A stretch of DNA of 64,000 bases from Rhipicephalus microplus (taxonomy: Eukaryota; Arthropoda; Arachnida; Ixodida; Ixodidae). This document shows positions 36,660-46,912 of this stretch, piece after piece (the first letter of the stretch is position 1; every line of letters begins with the position of its first letter). The position numbers and the translations under genes are program-made. Under the pieces are notes generated by a model, which saw only the letters and a list, made by a program, of their open reading frames with translations, was not told the DNA's origin and did no database searches. The DNA lies in NCBI RefSeq assembly GCF_043290135.1, contig NW_027464787.1, forward strand, positions 1-64,000. The letters run 5' to 3'.

Positions 36660-39600
36660 AGTTGTGGAGTTTCTAGTTGTGGAGTTTCAAGTTGCGGAGT
36701 CTCAAAATTTGGAGTTTCCAGTTGTGGAGTTTCTAGTTGTGGAGTTTCTAGTTGTGGAGTTTGTAGTTGTGGAGTCTCTAGTTGTTGAGTTTCAAGTTGT
36801 GGAGTTTTGAGTTGTGGAGTTTCGAGTTGTGGAGTTTCTAGTTGTGGAGTTTCTAGTTGTGGAGTTTCTAGTTGTGGAGGTTCTAGCTGCGGAGTTTCTA
36901 GTTGCAGAGTCTCTAGTTTTGGAGTTTCTAGTTGCGAATTCTCTAGTTGAGGAGTCTCTAGTTGTAGAGTTTCTACTTGTGGAGTTTCTAGTTGTGATTC
37001 AAGTTGTGGAGTTTCTAGTTGCGGCGTCTCAAGTTGTGGAGTTTCTAGTTGCGGAGTGTCTAGTTGTGGTGTTTCTAGCTGTGGAATTTCTTGTTGCGGA
37101 GTTTTTAGTTGCGGAGTTCCATAGTTGCAGTCTCTAGTTGCGGAGTTTCTAGTTGTGGAGTGTCTAGTTGTGGAGTTTCCAGTTGTGTAGATTCTAGTAG
37201 AGTTTCGAGTTTTGAAGTTTCTAGTTGTTGGTGAGTTTCTAGTTTGAAGTCTCTAGTTGTAGATTCTCTAGTTGCGGAGTCTCTAGTTTAGGAGTTTCTA
37301 GTTGAAGAGTTTTTAGTTGTGGACTGTGTAGTTGTGGAGTTTCCAGTTGTGGAGTTTCTAGTTGTGGAGTTTCGAGTTTTGGAGTTTCTAGTTGCAGAGT
37401 CTCTAGTTGTGAAGTTTCTAGTTGTAGAGTTTCTAGTTGTGGAGTTTCTGGTTTTGGAGTTTCTACTTGTGGAGTGTCTAGTTGTGGAGTTTCCAGTTGT
37501 GGAGTTTCTAGTTGTGGAGTTTCTAGTTGTGGAGTTTCCAGTTGTGGAGTTTCTAGTTGTGGAATTGCAGAGTGTCTGGTTGTGGAGTTTCTAGTTGTGG
37601 AGTTTCTAGTTGTGGAGTCTCTAGTTGCAGAGTCTCTAGTTGTGAAGTTTCTAGTTGTGGAGTTTCTGGTTGTGGAGTTTCTGGTTGTGGAGTTTCTAGT
37701 TGTGGAGTTTCTAGTTGTGGAGTTTCTAGTTGTGGAGTTTCCAGTTGTGGAGTATCTAGTTGTGGGGTTTCCAGTTGTGAAGTATCTAGTTGTAAAGTTT
37801 CCAGTTGTGGAGTATATAGTTGTGGAGTTTTAAGTTGTGGAGTTTCTAGTTGCGGAGTTTCTAGTTGCGGAGTTTTTAATAGCGGAGTTTCTAGGTGTGA
37901 AGTTTCAAGTTGCGGAGTCTCAAGTTGTGGAGTTTTCAGTTGTGGAGTTTTTAGTTGTGGAGTTTCTAGTTGTTGAGTTTCTAGTTGAGAAGTCTCTAGT
38001 TTTGCAGTTTTTAGTTGTGGAGTTTCTAGATATGGAATTTCTAGTTGCCGAGTCTGTATTTGTGGAGTTTGTAGTTGGTGAGTCTCTAGTTGCGGAGTTT
38101 CTAGTTGTGGAGTTTCTAGTTGTGGAGTTTCTGGTTGCGGAGTTTTTAGTTGTGGAGTTTCTAGTGGTGGAGTCTCTAGTTGCGGAGTTTCTAGTTGTGA
38201 AGTTTCTAGTTGTGGAGTTTCTAGTTTTGGAGTTTCTAGTTGTGGAGATTCTAGTTGTAGAGTCTCCTATTGCGGAGTTTCTAGTTGCGGAGTTTCTAGT
38301 TGTGGAGCTTCCAGTTGTGAAGTTTCTAGTTGTGGAGTCTTAAGTTGTGGAGTTTAAACTTGTGGAGTTTCAAGTTGTTGAGTCTATAGTTGTGGAGTTT
38401 CAAGTTGTGGATTTTCTAGTTGTGGAGTATCTAGTTGTGGATTTTTCAGTTGTTGAGTTTCTAGTTGTGGAGTTGCGGAGTCTCTAGTTGTGAAGTTTCT
38501 AGTTGCAGAGTCTCTAGTGTTCAAGTTTCCAGTTGTGGAGTCTCTAGATGTGGAGTTTCTAGTTGTCGAGTATCCAGTTGTGGAGTATCTAGTAGTGGAG
38601 TTTCGAGTTGTGGAGTTTCTTGTTGTGGAGTTTCTAGTTGCGGAGTTCCTAGTTGTAGAGTTTCTAGTTGCGGAGTTTCTAGTTGTGGAGTTTCAAGTTG
38701 CGGAGTCTCATGCTGTGGAGTTTCTACTTGTTGAGTTTTTAGTTGTGGAGTTTCTAGTTGTTGAGTTTCTAGTTTGAAGTCTCTAGTTGTAGATTCTCTA
38801 GTTGTGGAGTCTCTAGTTTAGGAGTTTCTAGTTGAAGAATTTTTAGTTGTGGAGTGTCTAGTTGTGGAGTTTCCAGTTGTAGAGTTTCGAGTTGTGGAGT
38901 TTCGAGTTTTGGAGTTTCTAGTTGTGGAGTTTTGAGTTGTGGAGTTTCTAGTTGTGTAGTTTCTAGTTGCGGAATCTCTAGCTGTGGATTTTCTAGTTGC
39001 GTAACTTAAGGTTGTGAGGTTTCAAGTTGTGGAGTTTCTAGTTGTGGAGTTTCTAGTTGTGGAGTCTCTAGTTGTGTAGTTTCTAGCTGCGGAGTTTCTA
39101 GTTGTGGAGTTTTCAGTTGTGGACTTTCCGGTTGTGGACTTTCTAGACATGAAATTTCTTGTAGCCGAGTCTCTATTTGTAGAGTTTGTAGTTGTGGAGT
39201 TTCTAGTTGTGGAGTCTCTAGTTGCAGAGTTTCTAGTTGTGGAGTTTCTAGTTGTGGAGTTTCAAGTTGTGGAGTCTCTAGTTGTGGAGTTTCTAGTTGC
39301 GGAGTATCTAGTTGTGGAGTTTCCAGTTGTGGAGTTTCTAGTTGGGGAATTGCAGAGTCTCTGGTTGTGGATTTTCTAGTTGTGGAGTTTCGAGTTTTCG
39401 AGTCTCTAGTTGTGGAGTTTCTGGTTGTGGAGTTTCCAGTTGTGGAGTATCTAGTTGTGGAGTTTCCAGTTGTTAAGTATCTAGTTGTGGAGTTTCCAGT
39501 TGTGGAGTATCTAGTTGTGGAGTTTCAAGTTGCGGAGTTTCTATTTGTGGAGTTTCTAGCTGCGGAGTTTCTAGTTGCAGAGTCTCTGGTTGTGGAGTTT

Positions 39601-40960
39601 CTAGTTGCGGAATCTCTAGTTGTGGAGTTTCTAGTTGTGGAGTTTCTAGTTGTGGAGTTTCCAGTTGTGGAGTTTCTTGTTGTGGACTTTCTAGACATGA
39701 AATTTCTTGTCGCCGAGTCTCTATTTGTAGAGTTTTTAGTTGTGGAGTTTCTAGCTGTGGAGTTTCTAGTTGCAGAGTTTCTAGTTGTGGAGTTTCTAGT
39801 TGTGGAGTATCTAGTTGCGGAGTATCTAGTTGTGGAGTTTGCAGTTGTGGAGTTTCTAGTTGCGGAATTGCAGAGTCTCTGGTTGTGGAGTTTATAGTTG
39901 TGTAGTTTCTAGTTGTGGAGTCTCTAGTTGTGTAGTTTCTAGCTGCGGAGTTTCTAGTTGTGGAGTTTCTAGTTGCAGAGTCTCTGGTTGTGGAGTTTCT
40001 AGTTGCGGAGTCTCTAGTTGTGGAGTTTCTAGTTGTGTAGTTTCTAGTTGTGGAGTTTCCAGTTGTGGAGTTTTTAGTTGTGGAGTTTCTAGTTGTGGAG
40101 TTTCTGGTTGTGGAGTTTCTAATTGTGGAGTTTCCAGTTGTGGAGTTTTAAGTTGTGGAGTTTCTAGTTGTGGAGTCTCAAGTTGTGGAGTTTAAAGTTG
40201 TGGAGTTTCAAGTTGTGGAGTCTCTAGTTGCGGAGTTTCCAGTTGCGGAGTATCTAGTTGTGGAGTTTCCAGTTGTGGAGTTTCTAGTTGTGGAGTTGAG
40301 AAGTCTCTAGTTGTGGAGTTTCTAGTTGCGGAGTCTCTAGTTGTGGAGTTTCAAGTTGTGGCGTCTAGTTGTGGAGTTTCTAGTTGTGGAGTTTCCAGTT
40401 GTGGAGTATCTAGTTGTGGAGTTTCCAGTTGTGAAGTTTCAAGTTGCGGATTCTCAAGTTGTGGAGTTTCCAGTTGTGGAGTTTTTAGTTGTGGAGTTTC
40501 TAGTTGTTGAGTTTCTAGTTGAGAAGTCTCCAGTTTTGCAGTTTTTAGTTGTGGAGTTTCTAGATATGGAATTTCTAGTTGACGAGTCTGTATTTGTGGA
40601 GTTTGTAGTTGTGGAGTTTCTAGTTGTGGAGTCTCTAGTTTAGGAATTTCTAGTTGAGGAGTTTTTAGTTGTGGAGTGTCTAGCTGGGAGTATCCAGTTG
40701 TGGAGTTTCGAGTTGTGGAGTTTCGAGTTTTGGAGTTTCTAGTTGTGGAGTTTTGAGTTGTGGAGTTTCTAGTTGTGTAGTTTCTAGTAACAGAATCTCT
40801 AGCTGTGGATTTTCTAGTTGCGTAACTTAAGGTTGTGAGGTTTCAAGTTGTGGAGTTTCTAGTTGTGGAGTCTCTAGTTGTGGAGTTTCTGGTTGCGGAG
40901 TATCTAGCTGTGGAGTTTCCAGTTGTGCAGTTTCTAGTTGTGGAATTGCAGAGTCTCTGG
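36660..40960 (+). repeat. 4.3-kb block, upstream copy (paralogue at 49990-54390)
   Basis: Collinear with 49990-54390 at an offset of about 13,330 bp at the left, changing to 13,419 bp after an 89-bp length difference near 37.4 kb, and about 13,433 bp at the right. Shared rare variants include CTCAAAATTTGG (36701 and 50028), GGACTGTGTAG (37321 and 50651) and AGTGTTCAAGTTTCC (38517 and 51936). A 3-bp deletion (GTGATTCAAG near 36995) distinguishes this copy. Edges are approximate. Confidence 0.75.
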
Positions 40961-40970
40961 TTGTGGATTT

Positions 40971-41750
40971 TCTAGTTGTGGAGTTTCTAGTTGTGGAGTT
41001 TCGAGTTTTGGAGTCTCTAGTTGTGGAGTTTCTGGTTGTGGATTTTCCAGTTGTGGAGTATCTAGTTGTGGAGTTTCCAGTTGTGAAGTATCTAGTTGTG
41101 GAGTTTCAGGTTGTGGAGTATCTAGTTGTGGAGTTTCAAGTTGCGGAGTTTCTATTTGTGGAGTTTCTAGCTGCGGAGTTTCTAGTTGCAGAGTCTCTGG
41201 TTGTGGAGTTAATAGTTGCGGAATCTCTAGTTGTGGAGTTTCTAGTTGTGGAGTTTCTAGTTGTGGATTTTCCAGTTGTAGAGTTTCTGGTTGTGAACTT
41301 TTTAGACATGAAATTTCTTGTAGCAGAGTCTCTATTTGTAGAGTTTGTAGTTGTGGAGGTTCTAGTTGTGGAGTTTCTAGTTGTGGAGTTTCGAGTTTTG
41401 GAGTCTCTAGTTGTGGAGTTTCTGGTTGTGGAGTTTCCAGTTGTGGAGTATCTAGTTGTGGAGTTTCCAGTTGTGAAGTATTTAGTTGTGGAGTTTCAGG
41501 TTGTGGAGTATGTAGTTGTGGAGTTTCAAGTTAAGAAGTTTCTATTTGTGGAGTTTCTAGCTGCGGAGTTTCTAGTTGCAGAGTCTCTGGTTGTGGAGTT
41601 AATAGTTGCGGAATCTCTAGTTGTGGAGTTTCTAGTTGTGGAGTTTCTAGTTGTGGAGTTTCCAGTTGTAGAGTTTCTGGTTGTGAACTTTTTAGACATG
41701 AAATTTCTTGTAGCAGAGTCTCTATTTGTAGAGTTTGTAGTTGTGGAGGT
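40971..41750 (+). repeat. 390-bp (26-monomer) tandem duplication
   Basis: The segment from about 40971 to 41360 repeats at 41361-41750, seen from TCGAGTTTTGGAG at 41001 and 41391 and GAGTTTGTAGTTGTGGAGGT at 41341 and 41731. 390 is exactly 26 x 15, so all frames are preserved. That is why an uninterrupted 326-codon VVEFL-type frame spans it. The frame starts at GTG and carries no recognisable domain. Confidence 0.85.
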
Positions 41751-44700
41751 TCTAGTTGTGGAGTCTCTAGTTGCAGAGTTTCTAGTTGTGGAGTTTCCAG
41801 TTGTGGAGTTTCAAGTTGTGGAGTCTCTAGTTGTGGAGTTTCTAGTTGCGGAGTATCTAGTTGTGGAGTTTCCAGTTGTGGAGTTTCTAGTTGTGGAATT
41901 GCAGAGTCTCTGGTTGTGGATTTTCTGGTTGTGGAGTTTCTAGTTGTGGAGTTTCAAGTTGCGGAGTCTCAAAATTTGGAGTTTCCAGTTGTGGAGTTTC
42001 TAGTTGTGGAGTTTCTAGTTGTGGAGTTTGTAGTTGTGGAGTCTCTAGTTGTTGAGTTTCAAGTTGTGGAGTTTTGAGTTGTGGAGTTTCGAGTTGTGGA
42101 GTTTCTAGTTGTGGAGTTTCTAGTTGTGGAGGTTCTAGCTGCGGAGTTTCTAGTTGCAGAGTCTCTAGTTTTGGAGTTTCTAGTTGCGAATTCTCTAGTT
42201 GAGGAGTGTCTAGTTGTAGAGTTTCTACTTGTGGAGTTTCTAGTTGTGAAGTTTCAAGTTGTGGAGTTTCAAGGTGCGGCGTCTCAAGTTGTGGAGTTTC
42301 TAGTTGCAGAGTGTCTAGTTGTGGTGTTTCTAGCTGTGGAATTTCTTGTTGCGGAGTTTTTAGTTGCGGAGTTCCATAGTTGCAGTCTCTAGTTGCGGAG
42401 TTTCTAGTTGTGGAGTGTCTAGTTGTGGAGTTTCCAGTTGTGTAGATTCTAGTAGAGTTTCGAGTTTTGAAGTTTCTAGTTGTTGGTGAGTTTCTAGTTT
42501 GAAGTCTCTAGTTGTAGATTCTCTAGTTGTGGAGTCTCTAGTTTAGGAGTTTCTAGTTGAAGAGTTTTTAGTTGTGGACTGTCTAGTTGTGGAGTTTCCA
42601 GTTGTGGAGTTTCTAGTTGTGGAGTTTCGAGTTTTGGAGTTTCTAGTTGTGGAGTTTTGAGTTGTGGAGTTTCTAGCTGCGGAGTTTCTAGTTGCGGAGT
42701 TTCTAGTTGCAGAGTCTCTGGTTGTGGAGTTACTAGTTGCGGAGTCTCTAGTTGTGGAGTTTCTAGTTGTGGAGTGTCTAGTTGTGGAGTTTCCAGTTGT
42801 GGAGTTTTTAGTTGTGGAGTTTCTAGTTGTGGAGTTTCTGGTTGTGGAGTTTGTAATTGTGGAGTTTCCAGTTGTGGAGTTTTGAGTTGTGGAGTTTCTA
42901 GTTGTGGAGTCTCAAGTTGTGGAGTTTAAAGTTGTGGAGTTTCAAGTGTTGGAGTCTCTAGTTGTGGAGTTTCCAGTTGCGGAGTATCTAGTTGTGGAGT
43001 TTCCAGTTGTGGAGTTTCTAATTGTGGAGTTGCGGAGTCTCTAGTTGTGGAGTTTCTAGTGTCGGAGTTTCTAGTTGCAGAGTTTCTGGTTGTGGAGTTT
43101 CTAGTTGCGGAGTCTCTAGTTGTGGAGTTTCAAGTTGTGGAGTTTCTAGTTGTGGAGTTTCCAGTTGTGGAGTTTTTAGTTGTGGAGTTTCTAGTTGTGG
43201 AGTTTCTGGTTGTGGAGTTTCTAATTGTGGAGTTTCTAGTTGTGGAGTCTCAAGTTGTGGAGTTTAAAGTTGTGGAGTTTCAAGTTGTGGAGTCTCTAGT
43301 TGTGGAGTTTCCAGTTGCGGAGTATCTAGTTGTGGAGTTTCCAGTTGTGGAGTTTCTAATTTTGGAGTTGCGGAGTCTCTAGTTGTGGAGTTTCTAGTTG
43401 TTGAGTTTCTAGTTGAGAAGTCTCTAGTTTTGCAGTTTTTAGTTGTGGAGTTTCCAGATATGGAATTTCTAGTTGCCGAATTTGTATTTGTGGAGTTTGT
43501 AGTTGTGGAGTTTCTAGTTGTGGAGTTTCTAGTTGGTGAGTCTCTAGTTGCGGAGTTTTTAGTTGTGGAGTTTCTAGTTGTGGAGTTTCTGGTTGTGGAG
43601 TTTCTAGTGGTGGAGTCTCTAGTTGCGGAGTTTCTAGTTGTGAAGTTTCTAGTTGTGGAGTTTCTAGTTTTGGAGTTTCTAGTTGTGGAGTTTCTAGTTG
43701 TGGAGTTGCGGAGTCTCTAGTTTTGAAGTTTCTAGTTGCAGAGTCTCTAGTTGTGGAGTTTCCAGTTGTGGAGTCTCTAGATGTGGAGTTTCAAGTTGTC
43801 GAGTATCCAGTTGTGGAGTATCTAGTAGTGGAGTTTCGAGTTGTGGAGTTTCTAGTTGTGGAGTTTCTAGTTGCGGAGTTCCTAGTTGTAGAGTTTCTAC
43901 TTGCGGAGTTTCTAGTTGTGGAGTTTCAAGTTGCGGAGTCTCATGCTGTGGAGTTTCTACTTGTTGAGTTTTTAGTTGTGGAGTTTCTAGTTGTTGAGTT
44001 TCTAGTTTGAAGTCTCTAGTTATAGATTCCCTAGTTGTGGAGTCTCTAGTTTAGGAGTTTCTAGTTGAAGAGTTTTTAGTTGTGGAGTGTCTAGTTTTGG
44101 AGTTTTTAGTCGTGGAGTTTCTAGTTGTGGAGTCTCTAGCTGTGTAGTTTCTAGCTGCGTAGTTTCTAGTTGCAGAGTTTCTAGTTGTGTAGTTTCTAGT
44201 TGCGGAATCTCTAGCTGTGGATTTTCTAGTTGCGTAACTTAAGGTTGTGAGGTTTCAAGTTGTGGAGTTTGTAGTTGTGGAGTTTCTAGTTGTGGAGTCT
44301 CTAGTTGTGTAGTTTCTAGCTGCGGAGTTTCTAGTTGTGGAGTTTCCAGTTGAGGAGTTTCCGGTTGTGCACTTTCTAGACATGAAATTTCTTGTAGCCG
44401 AGTGTCTATTTGTAGAGTTTTAGTTGTGGAGTTTCTAGTTGTGGAGTCTCTAGTTGCAGAGTTTCTAGTTGTGGAGTTTCTAGTTGGGGAGTTTCAAGTT
44501 GTGGAGTCTCTAGTTGTGGAGTTTCTAGTTGCGGAGTATCTAGTTCTCGAGTTTCACAATGTGGAGTTTCTAGTTGTGGAATTGCAGTCTCTGGTTGTGG
44601 ATTTTCTAGTTGTGGAGTTTCGAGTTTTGTAGTCTCTAGTTGTGGAGTTTCTGGTTGTGGAGTTTCCAGTTGTGGAGTATCCAGTTGTGGAGTTTCCAGT

Positions 44701-46148
44701 TGTGAAGTATCTAGTTGTGGAGTTTCCAGTTGTGGAGTATCTAGTTGTGGAGTTTCAAGTTGCGGAGTTTCTATTTGTGGAGTTTCTAGCTGCGGAGTTT
44801 CTAGTTGCAGAGTCTCTGGTTGTGGAGTTTCTAGTTGCGGAATCTCTAGTTGTGGAGTTTCTAGTTGTGGAGTTTCTAGTTGTGGAGTTTCGAGTTGTGG
44901 AGTTTCTGGTTGTGGACTTTCTAGACATGAAATTTCTTGTAGCCGAGTCTCTATTTGTAGAGTTTGTAGTTGTGGAGTTTCTAGCTGTGGAGTCTCTAGT
45001 TGCAGAGTTTCTAGTTGTAGAGTTTCTAGTTCTGGAGTTTCAAGTTGCGGAGTTTCTAGTTGCGGAGTTTCTAGTTGTGTAGTTTCTGGTTGTGGAGGTT
45101 CTAGCTGCAGAGTTTCTTGTTGCAGAGTTTCTAGTTGTGGAGTTTCTAGTTGTGAAGTTTCAAGTTGTGGAGTTTCTAGTGTCGGCGTCTCAAGTTGTGG
45201 AGTATCTAGTTGCGGAGTGTCTGTTTGTGGTGTTTCTAGCTGTGGAATTTATTGTTGCGGAGTTTCTAGTTGCGGAGTTTCATAGTTGCAGAGTCTCTAG
45301 TTGCGGAGTTTCTAGTTGTGGAGTGTCTAGTTGTGGAGTTTCCAGTTGTGTAGTTTCTAGTAGAGTTTCGAGTTTTGAAGTTTCTAGTTGTTGAGTTTCT
45401 AGTTTGAAGTCTCTAGTTGTAGATTCTCTAGTTGTGGAGTCTCTAGTTTAGGAGTTTCTAGTTGAAGAGTTTTTAGTTGTGGAGTGTCTAGTTGTGGAGT
45501 TTCCAGTTGTGGAGTTTCTAGTTGTGGAGTTTCGAGTTTTGGAGTTTCTAGTTGTGGAGTTTTGAGTTGTGGAGTTTCTAGTTGTAGAGTTTCTAGTTGC
45601 GTAATCTCTAGCTGTGGATTTTCTAGTTGCGTAACTTAAGGTTGTGAGGTTTCAAGTTGTGTAGTTTCTAGTTGTGGAGTTTCTAGTTGTGGAGTTTCTA
45701 GTTGTGGAGTTTCTAGTTGTGGAGTTGCGAAGTCTCTAGTTGTGGAGTTTCTAGTTGCGGAGTCTCTAGTTGTGGAGTTTCAAGTTGTGGCGTCTAGTTG
45801 TGGAGTTTCTAGTTGTGGAGTTTCCAGTTGTGGAGTATCTAGTTGTGGAGTTTCCAGTTGTGAAGTTTCAAGTTGCGGAGTCTCAAGTTGTGGAGTTTCC
45901 AGTTGTGGAGTTTTTAGTTGTGGAGTTTCTAGTTGTTGAGTTTCTAGTTGAGAAGTCTCTAGTTTTGCAGTTTTTAGTTGTGGAGTTTCTAGATATGGAA
46001 TTTCTAGTTAACGAGTCTGTATTTGTGGAGTTTGTAGTTGTGGAGTTTCTAGTTGCGGAGTTTCTAGTTGGTGAGTCTCTAGTTGCGGAGTTTTTAGTTG
46101 TGGAGTTTCTAGTTGTGGAGTTTCTGGTTGTGGAGTTTCTAGTTGTGG

Positions 46149-46161
46149 AGTCTCTAGTTTA
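46149..46161. repeat. Target-site duplication, left copy (13 bp)
   Basis: AGTCTCTAGTTTA here is repeated at 48674-48686 on the far side of the element. Uninterrupted paralogues (for example around 1400 and 35768) read GGAGTCTCTAGTTTAGGAG with one copy, so the duplication arose with the insertion. The outermost base may be shared with the element end. Confidence 0.88.
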
Positions 46162-46201
46162 CAAAAGGATCAAAATGTGGGCCAGTTGGTAATTCATTTT
46201 C

Positions 46202-46861
46202 TTCGTTCAGCGAACTGGGAGCGCAGAGAAAACACAAAGGACGAAGCGAGGAACCACACAACACGAGCGCTCAACTATCAACTGATTTATTTTCCACATC
46301 GGAAGGACATATATAAACACAAAATGCGCATGTCAAAAAAGATTATGACGAAATCAAGGGCAGCATGCGAAGCGTGTAATCAAGGCACATGTCTAAGGGT
46401 TATCTAGGTAGCTGAATTCACAGTCAAGTAGTGATAAGGAAGGATGACTTATACATTGTTCCGCATTCCTGGAAATGTGATAGGCTTCAGAAATTTCGCG
46501 CGTGGTTTGATGAGGATGCCGGAACAGAACAATTGTATTCTCAAACAGAGGTTGGCACTTGCACGAAACGCAATGTGACGCTAAATGGGAGTAAGGTGTA
46601 TTTTTCAACGAGCTTCTGTGTTCCCTGAGACGCACGTTCACACATCGGCCGGTCTGGCCAATGTACATACGTCCACAAGAAAGGGGTATCTTATATACTA
46701 CTCCGGTGATGCACTTAACAAACTTAGTAACGTGCTTCTGGAGGCATCCTCTACCTTTAGATGCATTATGTGCCCTCCTGTGCACAATTGAACATATACT
46801 GGCCAATTTATTGGGTGCCGAGAAAACCACGCGCACACCGAACCAGTTTCCCACGTTTTTT
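46202..46861 (-). repeat. PLE inverted arm, left (660 bp)
   Basis: Reverse complement of 48009-48668. By direct comparison I count about 8 mismatches (about 98.8% identity), including five that change amino acids. It covers the last half of the linker, the GIY-YIG domain and the 3' UTR. The arm points its 3' UTR outward, so both ends of the insertion show the same terminal sequence, with GTTCGCTGAACGAA near the tips. The mismatches mean the arm was copied from a sister template or has aged since. Confidence 0.93.
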
Positions 46862-46872
46862 GTAAAAAGCAA
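46393..46872 (-). pseudogene. Inverted partial GIY-YIG endonuclease reading frame of the PLE
   Basis: This open frame of 159 codons on the minus strand starts at a TTG within the junction, so it has no native start. From about residue 5 it matches the forward protein from residue 329 (numbered from Met 47026) to its end. It keeps the GIY-YIG elements: GVVYKI at 57-62, YIGQT at 70-74, RLREH at 81-85, a CVSCKC cysteine cluster at 101-106 and REISEAYHI at 125-133. Differences from the forward copy are W/R, I/M, G/S and EQ/DK. It lacks all of the reverse transcriptase. The domain is intact by eye, but without a promoter or start it is best treated as a fragment. Confidence 0.88.
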
Positions 46873-46912
46873 GGAAGTAAAGACTCTGTAAAAAGCAAGG
46901 AAGTAAAGACTA
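46861..46912 (+). repeat. 26-bp direct duplication at the PLE inversion junction
   Basis: TGTAAAAAGCAAGGAAGTAA begins at 46861 and again at 46887; the two 26-bp units differ only in the last base. The first unit abuts the inner end of the inverted arm. The second runs in frame into the RT coding region, and the first is out of frame because 26 is not a multiple of 3. A short direct duplication exactly at the switch point suggests template slippage during reverse transcription or repair. Confidence 0.9.

Larger units (their letters stand above)
22240..46161 (+). repeat. 15-bp minisatellite array, middle block
   Basis: Same monomer family and higher-order variants as the left block. It contains the 3.1-3.5 kb triplication (25231-35411), the first copy of a 4.3-kb block (36660-40960) and a 390-bp duplication (40971-41750). 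The right edge is the left target-site duplication of the Penelope-like element. The last 0.4 kb (45742-46160) matches 35360-35778 at an offset of 10,382 bp; that paralogue is uninterrupted and shows the pre-insertion state. No gene-like sequence was found here. Confidence 0.98.

Noticed and set aside
46480..46530. Possible hammerhead ribozyme (GATGAG), since some Penelope-like elements carry these ribozymes
   Set aside because: The TTTGATGAGG here is the antisense of the GIY-YIG coding sequence. I could not find the matching GAAA and GUC core parts with the required stems.
46423..46891. Plus-strand reading frames across the left PLE arm (for example 46585-46791 and 46661-46891)
   Set aside because: They are antisense to the inverted GIY-YIG copy, and the same frames appear mirrored on the minus strand of the right arm (48079-48285 and 47988-48209), as expected for shadows.
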